Shown in pieces: positions 26,167 to 34,079 of a DNA stretch of 54,734 nucleotides (position 1 is the stretch's first letter; each line of letters begins with the position of its first letter). Made by a program: the position numbers and the translations under genes. This DNA is from Streptomyces inhibens (GTDB taxonomy: Bacteria; Actinomycetota; Actinomycetes; Streptomycetales; Streptomycetaceae): assembly GCF_003389455.1 (NCBI RefSeq), contig NZ_QUAC01000039.1, forward strand, positions 1 to 54,734, read 5' to 3'. The notes beneath the pieces were generated by a model. The model did no database searches. It worked only from the letters and a program-made list of their open reading frames with translations, and was not told the DNA's origin.

Positions 26167-28207
26167 GGGTCGTTTCCCTCCGCCGCTCGGTGAGCCGTGC
26201 ATGGACGGTCGTGCCGCCCCCGGGCCGGGACTCGATGGACAGCTCCCCGCCCACCGCCTCGATCCGGTCGCGCATCCCGGTCAGCCCGGAGCCGAGCCGG
26301 GACCCGGCGGGGAAGCCGACTCCGTCGTCGCTGATGGCCAGGAGCAGGGCCGCTTCGGCGTGCGAGATACGGATGGTCACCCGGGCCGCGTCCGCGTGTT
26401 TGAGCACATTGGTCAGCGCCTCGGACACCAGGAAGAACGCGGACTCCTCGATCTCGGGCGCGAAGCGCCGCGCGCACACCGTGGGTTCCACATGGACGGT
26501 GACGGGGATCGGCAGCCGGCGGGCCCGGGAGGTCACCGCGGCGGCGAGGCCCTGGTCGGTCAGGACCGGGGGGTGGATGCCGTGCGCGAACTCCCGCAAC
26601 TCGTCGATGACCCGGACGGCGTCCTCCTGGATCTCGGTGAGGGTGCTGTCCACGGTGCTGCCGCCGCCGCGCAGTTGATTGCGCGCCAGCCGTAACTTCG
26701 CCACCAGCGCCACGAGTTCCTGCTGGATCCCGTCGTGCAGCTGCCGCTCGATGCGTCGCCGCTCGGTGTCCTGGGCCTGCACTATCCGGGTCCGTGAGGC
26801 GTTGAGTTCGCTCGCCTGGCGCTGGACCTCGTCGACCCGCGCCGACAGTTCGGCCGTGAGCCGGGCGTTGTGCACGGCGAGCGCCGCCTGTCTGGCCAGT
26901 GTCTCGACCAGGTCCCGGTCCTCGGGGGTGAACCAGCCCTCGTCCTTGGGGCCGTACTCGATGAACCCGAGGATCTCCTCGCCGTGCCGAAGCCGCACCC
27001 CGGCCCGTGAGCCGATGTCGCCCGCGGCGCGGGAGCCGGCCGTCGCCACGGCGAAGGGCCCGTCCCCGGAATCGGCCGCGCCCAGCTCGACCCGTACCCA
27101 GCGCAGGTTGAGTCCCTCCCGCAGGCTGGTCGCCAGCTGCGGTGCCAGCCGTTTCACGTCGTAGGCGTGTTCCAGCGTGGTGCCGCACTGCACGAGCAGT
27201 TCGAAGTTGGAGGGGCGCGCCCCGAACACCCGGCGCGCCGCGAGCTGGTTCAGCCGCCCTCGCACCGGCTGGAACAGCATGGTCGCGCTCACCGCCACCA
27301 GGACGGCCAGACCGATGGGCAGGTACTGCCCCGCCGTCAGGCCCAACGCGGTGGTCATGCCCAGATACCAGCCGCCGATGATCAGCCAGAGCAGCCCGTA
27401 CACCACGGGTTTGCGCAGGGCGATGTCCATGCCGGGCAGCAGATGCCGGAACCCGGCGTACACGACGCCGACCGAGATCAGCAGATAGGGCAGCGCCCCG
27501 AGCGCCGCACCGATGAAGTACGCGACTCCCGTCTCTCCCTGCCACATCCGGAACAACCGCGATGAGCCTCGCCCCAGCAGTACGGCGAACGCCGCCGCCG
27601 CGACCAGCGTCAGACGGCTGCTTCGGGCACCGCGGTCCCGCGCCGGCAGCAGGGACCGGACGAGCAGCAGGCCCGCGCCCACCGCCGGCAGCCACGCCTC
27701 CGGCTGCACCAGCAGCCGGGACAGCAGCTGTTCGGGAACGTCCGACGCCATCAGGGCCGGAGGGTAGAGCGTCAGCAGCCACAACGCACCGAGCAGGACA
27801 CGCTCGTGGACGTACCGGTGACGCCCGTCCGGCAGCAGCGCCACCAGACGGACCAGCAGCACGCTCACGACCACGTCGATCGTCCTGGCCACCAGCACAG
27901 CGGTCCACACCAGCGGCGTGGGCGGGTTCCAGTCCGACGGCTCGACGAAGAGCGTCAGCGTGAAGCGGACGACCAACCCCAGCGCCGCACAGGAGCCGGC
28001 CGCCATCAGCCGCCGGGCCACCGGGTGCGCCGGAGCGCGCCACCACAGGAACAGCCCGGCCGCATAGCAGGGCAGCACCGCGCCCAGGCTCCATGCCAGC
28101 GTCCGCTCGGCGGAGATCCAGATGCCGCCGGCGGGCACCGCGTAGAGCAGTCCGAGCCCGCCGCACAGGGCGAGGACGCGGACCGGCCATCCGTGAACAC
28201 CTGCCAT
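26159..28207 (-). CDS. Multi-pass sensor histidine kinase (HisKA_3)
   Basis: The kinase has 682 residues from the ATG at 28207; more upstream starts exist but lie in poorly coding sequence. About eight to ten hydrophobic segments fill the first 300 residues. A GAF-like region follows, then the dimerisation helix with the phospho-acceptor in RRRIERQLHDGIQQEL, and an HATPase with SEALTNVLKHADA, DDGVGFP and GSGLTGMRDR. The many membrane passes suggest sensing of a lipid, envelope stress or peptide signal in the membrane. It is cotranscribed with its regulator and divergent from the SARP gene. Confidence 0.9.
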   Translation of the reverse strand: MAGVHGWPVRVLALCGGLGLLYAVPAGGIWISAERTLAWSLGAVLPCYAAGLFLWWRAPAHPVARRLMAAGSCAALGLVVRFTLTLFVEPSDWNPPTPLVWTAVLVARTIDVVVSVLLVRLVALLPDGRHRYVHERVLLGALWLLTLYPPALMASDVPEQLLSRLLVQPEAWLPAVGAGLLLVRSLLPARDRGARSSRLTLVAAAAFAVLLGRGSSRLFRMWQGETGVAYFIGAALGALPYLLISVGVVYAGFRHLLPGMDIALRKPVVYGLLWLIIGGWYLGMTTALGLTAGQYLPIGLAVLVAVSATMLFQPVRGRLNQLAARRVFGARPSNFELLVQCGTTLEHAYDVKRLAPQLATSLREGLNLRWVRVELGAADSGDGPFAVATAGSRAAGDIGSRAGVRLRHGEEILGFIEYGPKDEGWFTPEDRDLVETLARQAALAVHNARLTAELSARVDEVQRQASELNASRTRIVQAQDTERRRIERQLHDGIQQELVALVAKLRLARNQLRGGGSTVDSTLTEIQEDAVRVIDELREFAHGIHPPVLTDQGLAAAVTSRARRLPIPVTVHVEPTVCARRFAPEIEESAFFLVSEALTNVLKHADAARVTIRISHAEAALLLAISDDGVGFPAGSRLGSGLTGMRDRIEAVGGELSIESRPGGGTTVHARLTERRRETTHA

Positions 28208-28341
28208 CCCACGAGTTTCCCGGTCCCGCCGCACGGTGTACAGAAAGCCTGCCTCCATTCCCCCATGGCGGCAGACCTCCATACCGAAGCGAGGCCGCCC
28301 GGGTGCCGCGCGCCCGAGCGCCCGAGCACACTCGTCATGTC

Positions 28342-28370
28342 CGGGGTCCCGCCCCGGAGCTGGGGGGAGC
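28342..28370. repeat. G-rich short repeat, degenerate copy 3, at a gene start
   Basis: The + strand reads CGGGGTCCCGCCCCGGAGC followed by TGGGGGGAGC, matching the repeats at 3433 and 4510 with a few changes. Its last bases, GGGGGGAG, act as the ribosome site of the SARP gene starting at 28374. Confidence 0.45.
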
Positions 28371-28373
28371 ACG

Positions 28374-30476
28374 ATGACGATCACACCGACCGAGGAGTCC
28401 GGCCGTGCGGCGGGCTGTACCGGGGAGGACTGGACCGCCACGCCCGGCCTGTTGCGCCGGGCCGCGTCCAGGACCGATCCCATGGAACCGGCGCTCGGAC
28501 AGCGACTGGGAATGACCTACCAGTTGCTGGGTGAGCCGGCCCGCGCCCTGGACGTCCACCGCAGGACCGCCCTCGCCGGAGCTGGGACCCCGGACGAGAT
28601 CACGTCCCTTGCCTGGGCCGCCGCCGCGCACTGCGCACGGGGCAGGCTGCGCCCGGCCCGCGCGCTCGGACAGCTCGCCCTGCGGGCCTTGCGGCACTGC
28701 TGCGATCCCCGCGCCCAGGCCGTCACCCACGCCACCGCCGCGACGATCGCCGCGCTGGAGGGCCACGGCAGTCTCGCCGAGCACCACGCGGACCGGGCCA
28801 GGGAGGCGGCGCGTTCCTCGGGGGACGCGATGCTCCATCTGTTCGTCCATACGAGCCTGGCGGCGGAACGTCTTGAGCACGGCGCTTGCCGGGACGTCTG
28901 CGACACGCTCGGCACCGCGCTGCGGGCCCTGGGCGGGGACCATGGCGGCGTCGATGTGCCGCTGGTGCTGCTGGCCCGCTGTCGGCGTGGCTCCGCGCAC
29001 CTGGCCCTCGGCGAACTGGACCGTGCGATCGCGGACTTCACCGGCGCGCTCGACGGCTACCAGCGGCTCGGCGAGTCCTTGGAGAGCGGCCCACTGGGCG
29101 CCGCGGCGCTGGTCGGCCTCGGGGACGCGCACCGGGAGCGCGGTGATCTGGGCCTGGCGCGGGCGGCCTATCAGGAGGCGGTGGTGCGCACGGAACACTC
29201 GGGCGACGCCCAGCTGCTGGCCTCGGCACTGACCGGTCTGGCGCTGACACGATGTGCCGACGCACCCGGTACCGCGGCCGTGCTGGCGCGCCGGGCGGCC
29301 GACGGGTGCGTGGGCCCGCAGCGGATCCGTGCCCTGCTCGCCGGCGGCTGGATCGCTCTCGCGGACAACCGCCCCGAGACGGCGGCCGAGGTGGCCCGGC
29401 AGGCGGCCGGGGAACCGGGTGCGCAGATCTCGCGGACGGTGTGCGCGGAGATCCTCGAACTGGAGGCGATGTGCCTGGCCGACGGGCGGGCACGGCAGCG
29501 GCTCCTCGACGACGCGGAGGCGTTGTGGGCCACGGCGCAGCGTCCGCTGGCGGTGGCACGGGTGGCCGTGGCCCGGGCGCGGCTGCGTCCCGCGCCGGCG
29601 CGGGGCCCGGTCCGGGCGTTGTGTGAAGCGACGCTCTGGCTGCGGCAGTTCGGCGTGTCGCCCGCGGCGGCCGAGGCAGCCGGTCTGCTCAACCGGGTCA
29701 TGGCGGACCGGGAACCGTGCGTGAGCGTCCGCGTCCTGGGCGGCTTCCGGGTGATCCGGGACGGTGTACCGGTGGGTGCCGACGAGTGGCAGTCGAAGAA
29801 GGCCCGCGATCTGTTGAAGGTGCTGGTGGCCCGGCGCGGCCTGCCCACGTCCCGCGAGGTCCTGATCGACACCCTGTGGCCGGACGAGGATCCGGCCCGC
29901 TGCGCCAACCGTCTGTCGGTCGCCCTGTCGACGGTACGGCTCGTGCTCGACCCCGGACGCCGGATGCCGCAGGATCACTTCATCACCGCCGACAAGCATG
30001 TCGTCGGTCTGGCCCGGCTCCGCGTCGACGTACAGGAGTTCCTGGCCGCCGCCCGCCATGCGATCAGCGGTGCGCAGCGCACCGGAAGCGGCGCCTTCGC
30101 CTCCCTGGCCGCCGCCGAGGAGCTGTACCGGGGGGACGTCCTGGAGGACGAGCCGTACGCCCCGTGGGCGGCGGGCCTGCGCGAGGAGGCGCAGGCCGTC
30201 CATCTGGAGCTCCTCACCCAACTCGCCGCGGCCGCCGCCGAGAACGACGACCGCCACGCCGAGGCCCACTACCGCCTGCGGCTCCTGGAGCGCGACCCCT
30301 ACGACGAGGACGCCCATCTCGGTCTGGTCTCCCTGCTGACCACCACGGGCCGCCACGGCGAGGCACGCCGCCGCTACCTCCTGTACGCCGCGGCGATGAA
30401 CGAGATCGAGGTGACCCCGGCCGCCTTCCCGTCCGCCCGGCGCGGCACGGTGGCCGGGGCGGGGCGCGGGTGGTGA
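28374..30476 (+). CDS. TPR-SARP transcriptional regulator
   Basis: The 700-residue regulator starts at ATG 28374, four bases after a G-rich repeat. Residues ~1-435 are Ala/Leu/Arg-rich helical repeats of TPR type (ALGQRLGMTYQLLGEPARAL, ERGDLGLARAAYQEAV). The C-terminal third is a SARP module: an OmpR-like winged helix (VSVRVLGGFRVIRDG, WQSKKARDLLKVLVARRG, LIDTLWPDEDP) and a bacterial transcriptional activator domain (YRGDVLEDEPYAPWA, ERDPYDEDAHLGLVSLL). SARPs activate biosynthetic clusters. Here the usual order is reversed, with DNA binding after the repeats. Its position next to the two-component pair suggests a cascade onto the lanthipeptide operon. Confidence 0.88.
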   Translation: MTITPTEESGRAAGCTGEDWTATPGLLRRAASRTDPMEPALGQRLGMTYQLLGEPARALDVHRRTALAGAGTPDEITSLAWAAAAHCARGRLRPARALGQLALRALRHCCDPRAQAVTHATAATIAALEGHGSLAEHHADRAREAARSSGDAMLHLFVHTSLAAERLEHGACRDVCDTLGTALRALGGDHGGVDVPLVLLARCRRGSAHLALGELDRAIADFTGALDGYQRLGESLESGPLGAAALVGLGDAHRERGDLGLARAAYQEAVVRTEHSGDAQLLASALTGLALTRCADAPGTAAVLARRAADGCVGPQRIRALLAGGWIALADNRPETAAEVARQAAGEPGAQISRTVCAEILELEAMCLADGRARQRLLDDAEALWATAQRPLAVARVAVARARLRPAPARGPVRALCEATLWLRQFGVSPAAAEAAGLLNRVMADREPCVSVRVLGGFRVIRDGVPVGADEWQSKKARDLLKVLVARRGLPTSREVLIDTLWPDEDPARCANRLSVALSTVRLVLDPGRRMPQDHFITADKHVVGLARLRVDVQEFLAAARHAISGAQRTGSGAFASLAAAEELYRGDVLEDEPYAPWAAGLREEAQAVHLELLTQLAAAAAENDDRHAEAHYRLRLLERDPYDEDAHLGLVSLLTTTGRHGEARRRYLLYAAAMNEIEVTPAAFPSARRGTVAGAGRGW

Positions 30477-30480
30477 TTCA

Positions 30481-30696
30481 CGGCAGTTCGGGACGTACGA
30501 GAGCGCGGGCGAACGGCTCCCCGGTTCTGGAGCCGGCGAGGGGGCCGGACGGTGGGACGGGGGCGTGGACCTGCTGGGCGAAGCGACCTGGTGCGGCCCG
30601 CTCCGATGGGTGACCACGGGGCGCACGCTGCCTCAGACCGGCCTGTCCACGGCCCTGTACAACACGCTTCAGGCGAATGGTGCCGTGGTGCCGTGA
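30481..30696 (+). pseudogene. Coding-like fragment without a start
   Basis: In the frame beginning at 30481 about 70 codons run to a TGA at 30694-30696 with strong third-position G/C. The translation reads DLLGEATWCGPLRWVTTG and then TLPQTGLSTALYNTLQANG. It has no start codon of its own and enters from the end of the SARP gene in a different frame. I do not recognise the family. It is probably the 3' remnant of a lost gene. Confidence 0.35.
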
Positions 30697-31026
30697 TCCC
30701 GAAGCGATGCGCTGCTCTGGGCGGGATTTGTATCCGGTGGGTATCAGGGAGCGCTTGGTTGCCCATCGAATCCGTGCGCCGGGCCACTGTGAGGGGGTGC
30801 ACAGGGAGCTGGAGTGCCGTGGCCCCGGCAGCCGGCTGAGCCGTGCCGTCCCATCTGACCTGCGTGTTCGCGGAGGGAAGAGGCTGTGGGGGTGGGACGG
30901 GTGTCCTCTGTGTGAGGCAGTTGGCGCGCCTGGGTTCTGTCATATCGTTCATGTCAGGTCGCGAGCTGCGCATGAGTGCACACGGGACCGGTGCCCCACG
31001 ACCGTCCGCACAGGAGTGATCCGCTC
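30697..31026. other. Upstream region of the OmpR/HK system
   Basis: This 330-bp stretch contains no supported gene. TGTCA occurs at 30938-30942 and 30952-30956 close to the regulator start. The ribosome site AGGAG is at 31012-31016. Confidence 0.35.
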
Positions 31027-31767
31027 GTGTCCTCGTCCACCCCGGCTCCGGCCGCTCCGCCGCCTGTTCGCGTACTGCTGGTGGAGGACGACGAGCTGAT
31101 GCGCCGGTCCTTCGCGCTCGCGCTGGAACGCTACGGCTACCAGGTGAAGACCGCTGCCGACGGGCTGGCGGGCCTTGAGTGCTTCCGCGACGAAAGCTTC
31201 GACCTGCTCATTCTGGACGTGATGCTGCCCGGTCTGGACGGGATCGGTCTGTGCCGCAGAGTCCGGGAGACCAGCCTGGTGCCGGTTTTGATGATGTCCG
31301 CTCGCGGCGACGGGCTCGACGTCGTCGCCGGTCTGGAGGCGGGGGCAGATGACTACGTGGTCAAACCCGTGGACACCTATGTGCTCGTGGCGCGTATCCG
31401 CTCACTGCTGCGGCGGGCGACGTACGCGCCCGCCCCAGGACCCGGGCGGCTCACAGGCGACGGGCCGCCACCGTCCGAGGGGATGTTGCTGGTCTTCGGC
31501 GACCTGACCATCGACACCGGCGGCATGGAGGTGTTCGTCTCCGGAAGCCCGGTGGCGCTGACCCCGACCGAGCTGAAGCTGCTGCTGGAATTCGCCGCCC
31601 ACCCGGGCATCGTGCTGGAGCGGCACACCCTGCTGCGCAACGTCTGGGAGTACGGCTGGGACGGCGACAGCCGCGTCGTGGACCTGTGTGTGCAGCGGCT
31701 GCGCAGGAAGCTGGGCCGGGACCGGATCGAGACGGTCCGCGGCTTCGGCTACAAGCTCAGGCGCTGA
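31027..31767 (+). CDS. OmpR/PhoB-type response regulator
   Basis: The regulator (246 aa from GTG 31027) is preceded by AGGAG 10 bases away. Its receiver domain has the acidic pocket VEDDE, phospho-acceptor D64 in LLILDVMLPGLDG and K113 in VVKPVD. The winged-helix output domain includes LTPTELKLLLEFAAHPG and SRVVDLCVQRLRRKLG. The paired kinase begins 5 bp downstream, followed by an ABC exporter whose upstream region carries 22-bp-spaced direct repeats, the kind of site OmpR-type dimers use. Confidence 0.92.
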   Translation: MSSSTPAPAAPPPVRVLLVEDDELMRRSFALALERYGYQVKTAADGLAGLECFRDESFDLLILDVMLPGLDGIGLCRRVRETSLVPVLMMSARGDGLDVVAGLEAGADDYVVKPVDTYVLVARIRSLLRRATYAPAPGPGRLTGDGPPPSEGMLLVFGDLTIDTGGMEVFVSGSPVALTPTELKLLLEFAAHPGIVLERHTLLRNVWEYGWDGDSRVVDLCVQRLRRKLGRDRIETVRGFGYKLRR

Positions 31768-31772
31768 GGCCG

Positions 31773-33035
31773 GTGCGCCCGCTGAACCGGCCGCGGCCCG
31801 CCCGTGTGCCCCTGCGCTGGAAGATCGCCGCGCTGGCCGCGGCCACGGCTTGTCTGGTCGCGGCGGCGGTGGGCGTGCTGGTGCACCTGTGGACCGCGCA
31901 GGACATCCGGAGCCGGGCCGAAGCACAGGTCTTCAACAGTGTGTACTCGGCCATGGACGCGTACCGGCGTACCGGAACTCTCACGGACGGTGCCGAGCTC
32001 GATCCGGCCGAGCTGCCCGCCGCACTGCGGCATCCGGCCGACGGCGACCGGCATACGGCCTACGACGGGCGCGTCAACGGGAACCTGGGCCCGAGCGTCT
32101 GGGCCGCCCAGCGGGTCGATGGCCCCGGCAGCCGGGTGCTGGCCGTTCGCGTCAACATGAGTTCGGAGCTCTACGGGCTGCGGCGGCTCGACGTGGTCAT
32201 GGCGGTGGCCTCGCTGGCCGCACTCGCAGCAGCCACGCCCCTGGCGGTTTACGGGGCCGGGCTGCTCGGCCGCCGGCTGCGGCGGGTCTCCGAGACCGCG
32301 GGCCGGATCTCGGCCGGGGACCTGGATGCCCGGACCGGGCCCACCAAGGGCCGCGACGAGGTGGCCGACATCGCTGCCACCGTCGACCTCATGGCCGACA
32401 GTCTCAGCCGACGACTGCACACCGAGCGGCAGTTCACCGCGGACGTGGCCCACGAGCTGCGCACGCCCGTCGGCGGCCTGCTGGCCGCCGCCGACCTGCT
32501 GCCGCCCGGTGAGACGGAGGATCTGCTCCGGGCCGGGGTGCGCGACCTGCGCGGCCTGGTCGAGGATCTGCTGGAGATCTCCCGGCTGGACGCCGGCGCC
32601 GAACAGCCGGTCCGCGCCCATGTCCCGCTCGATGCGGTCGTCGCCGAGGCCGTGGCGCGCACCGGCCTCGACACAGAGGTCACCGCCGCCGACGCACAGT
32701 GCGCACCGACCACGCAGACCGTGGAGACCGACCCACGCCGCCTCGAACGGATCGTCAGCAACCTCGTCATCAACGCCCACCGGCACGGGGACACCCCGGT
32801 GCAGGTCACCGTCGAGGGCCGTACGGTCGTCGTGCGCGACAACGGCCCCGGCTTCCCCCCTGACCTGCTGCGGGGCGGCCCGCGCCGCTTCCACACGGGC
32901 GCGACGGAGCGCGGCTCGGGCCATGGTCTGGGCCTGACCATCGCCCTGGGCCAGGCCCGGCTCCTCGGCGCCGAGCTGCGCCTGGACAACGCCCCGGACG
33001 GCGGCGCCGTCGCCACGCTGCGCCTGCCGGACTGA
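31773..33035 (+). CDS. Sensor histidine kinase with HAMP domain
   Basis: The kinase (420 aa from GTG 31773) has two transmembrane segments (~17-40 and ~140-165) flanking an extracytoplasmic sensor of about 100 residues. A HAMP region (~166-218) precedes the dimerisation helix with H227 in DVAHELRTPVGG. The ATPase domain shows VSNLVINAHRHGD, VRDNGPGFP and GHGLGLTIA. It is paired with the regulator immediately upstream and the MacB-like exporter downstream, an arrangement common for sensing and removing membrane-active compounds. Confidence 0.9.
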   Translation: MRPLNRPRPARVPLRWKIAALAAATACLVAAAVGVLVHLWTAQDIRSRAEAQVFNSVYSAMDAYRRTGTLTDGAELDPAELPAALRHPADGDRHTAYDGRVNGNLGPSVWAAQRVDGPGSRVLAVRVNMSSELYGLRRLDVVMAVASLAALAAATPLAVYGAGLLGRRLRRVSETAGRISAGDLDARTGPTKGRDEVADIAATVDLMADSLSRRLHTERQFTADVAHELRTPVGGLLAAADLLPPGETEDLLRAGVRDLRGLVEDLLEISRLDAGAEQPVRAHVPLDAVVAEAVARTGLDTEVTAADAQCAPTTQTVETDPRRLERIVSNLVINAHRHGDTPVQVTVEGRTVVVRDNGPGFPPDLLRGGPRRFHTGATERGSGHGLGLTIALGQARLLGAELRLDNAPDGGAVATLRLPD

Positions 33036-33054
33036 CCACCCGGCCCCTACAGAA

Positions 33055-33105
33055 CCGATACGAAGCGGCGCGGACGCCGATACACGGCGGCCCAGGCACC
33101 GATAC
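33055..33105 (+). promoter_or_regulatory. Three CCGATAC repeats at 22-bp period
   Basis: CCGATAC occurs at 33055-33061, 33077-33083 and 33099-33105, each exactly 22 bp apart (two helical turns), all in one orientation, between the kinase stop and the ABC ATPase start. This matches tandem sites for an OmpR-type regulator, most likely the one encoded at 31027-31767. Confidence 0.7.
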
Positions 33106-33158
33106 GTTCCCCGGACACCCTTCGACGTGCACCCTTTGGCACCCGAAGAGGAGTCCCC

Positions 33159-33941
33159 GTGACCGCCCCATCCCTTGGCACGCTCTCGCTGCACCCGACG
33201 ACCGGGATCGCGGCCGCCACCACCGACCTGTCGAAGGTCTACGGCAGCGGCGAAACCCGTGTCGTCGCCCTGGACCGTGTCAGCATCGCCTTCCGGAAGG
33301 GCGAGTTCACCGCGATCATGGGCCCCTCCGGCAGCGGTAAGTCGACCCTGATGCACTGTGCCGCCGGGCTCGACTCGTTCAGCTCCGGCTCCGTCCGCAT
33401 CGGCACCACCGAACTGGGCACGCTCAACGACCGGCAGCTCACCCAGGTGCGCCGGGACCGGATCGGCTTCATCTTCCAGGCGTTCAACCTGCTGCCGACG
33501 CTGACCGCGCTGGAGAACATCACGCTGCCGCTGACCATCGCCGGCCGCCGGCCGGAACGGGAGTGGCTGGACCGCGTGGTCTCCACGGTCGGCCTCTCCC
33601 AGCGCCTCGGCCACCGGCCCGGACAGCTGTCCGGCGGGCAGCAGCAGCGGGTCGCGGTGGCCCGCGCACTGATCTCCCGACCCGCGATCATCTTCGGCGA
33701 CGAGCCCACCGGCAACCTCGACTCCCGCGCCGGGGCCGAGGTCCTCGGCTTCCTGCGCGACTCGGTGCGCGAGCTGGGCCAGACCGTGGTCATGGTCACC
33801 CATGACCCCGTCGCCGCCGGCTACGCCGACCGCGTGGTCTTCCTCGCCGACGGCCGCCTGGTCGACGAGATGACACATCCCACCCCGGACCGGGTCCTGG
33901 ACCGGATGAAGGCCCTCGACACCCGCTCGCGCACGAGTTGA
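33159..33941 (+). CDS. ABC exporter ATPase, MacB/LolD type
   Basis: The 260-residue ATPase starts at GTG 33159 after GAGGAG. Walker A is GPSGSGKST (55-63), with the Q-loop in GFIFQAFNLLPTL, the signature LSGGQQQRVAVARAL and Walker B IIFGDEPTGNLDS. These features place it in the MacB/LolD/FtsE family that works with FtsX-fold permeases by mechanotransmission. It would form a complex with the product of the gene 138 bp downstream. Confidence 0.93.
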   Translation: MTAPSLGTLSLHPTTGIAAATTDLSKVYGSGETRVVALDRVSIAFRKGEFTAIMGPSGSGKSTLMHCAAGLDSFSSGSVRIGTTELGTLNDRQLTQVRRDRIGFIFQAFNLLPTLTALENITLPLTIAGRRPEREWLDRVVSTVGLSQRLGHRPGQLSGGQQQRVAVARALISRPAIIFGDEPTGNLDSRAGAEVLGFLRDSVRELGQTVVMVTHDPVAAGYADRVVFLADGRLVDEMTHPTPDRVLDRMKALDTRSRTS

Positions 33942-34079
33942 CCAGCCCTCGCATACGAGCTGACTCACCGTCACACCGGAACCGTACCGGCCACCGGCTC
34001 GTATCCGCCGAGCCCGCCTCCCAGGCCCCACTCACCTGCGTCGCACGTCCCTGTACCCCCACATTCACGAAAGCTGCCC

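Noticed and set aside
30938..30956. TGTCA pair upstream of the OmpR regulator as a binding site
   Set aside because: The spacing (14 bp) and short length are not convincing, and it does not match the CCGATAC array.
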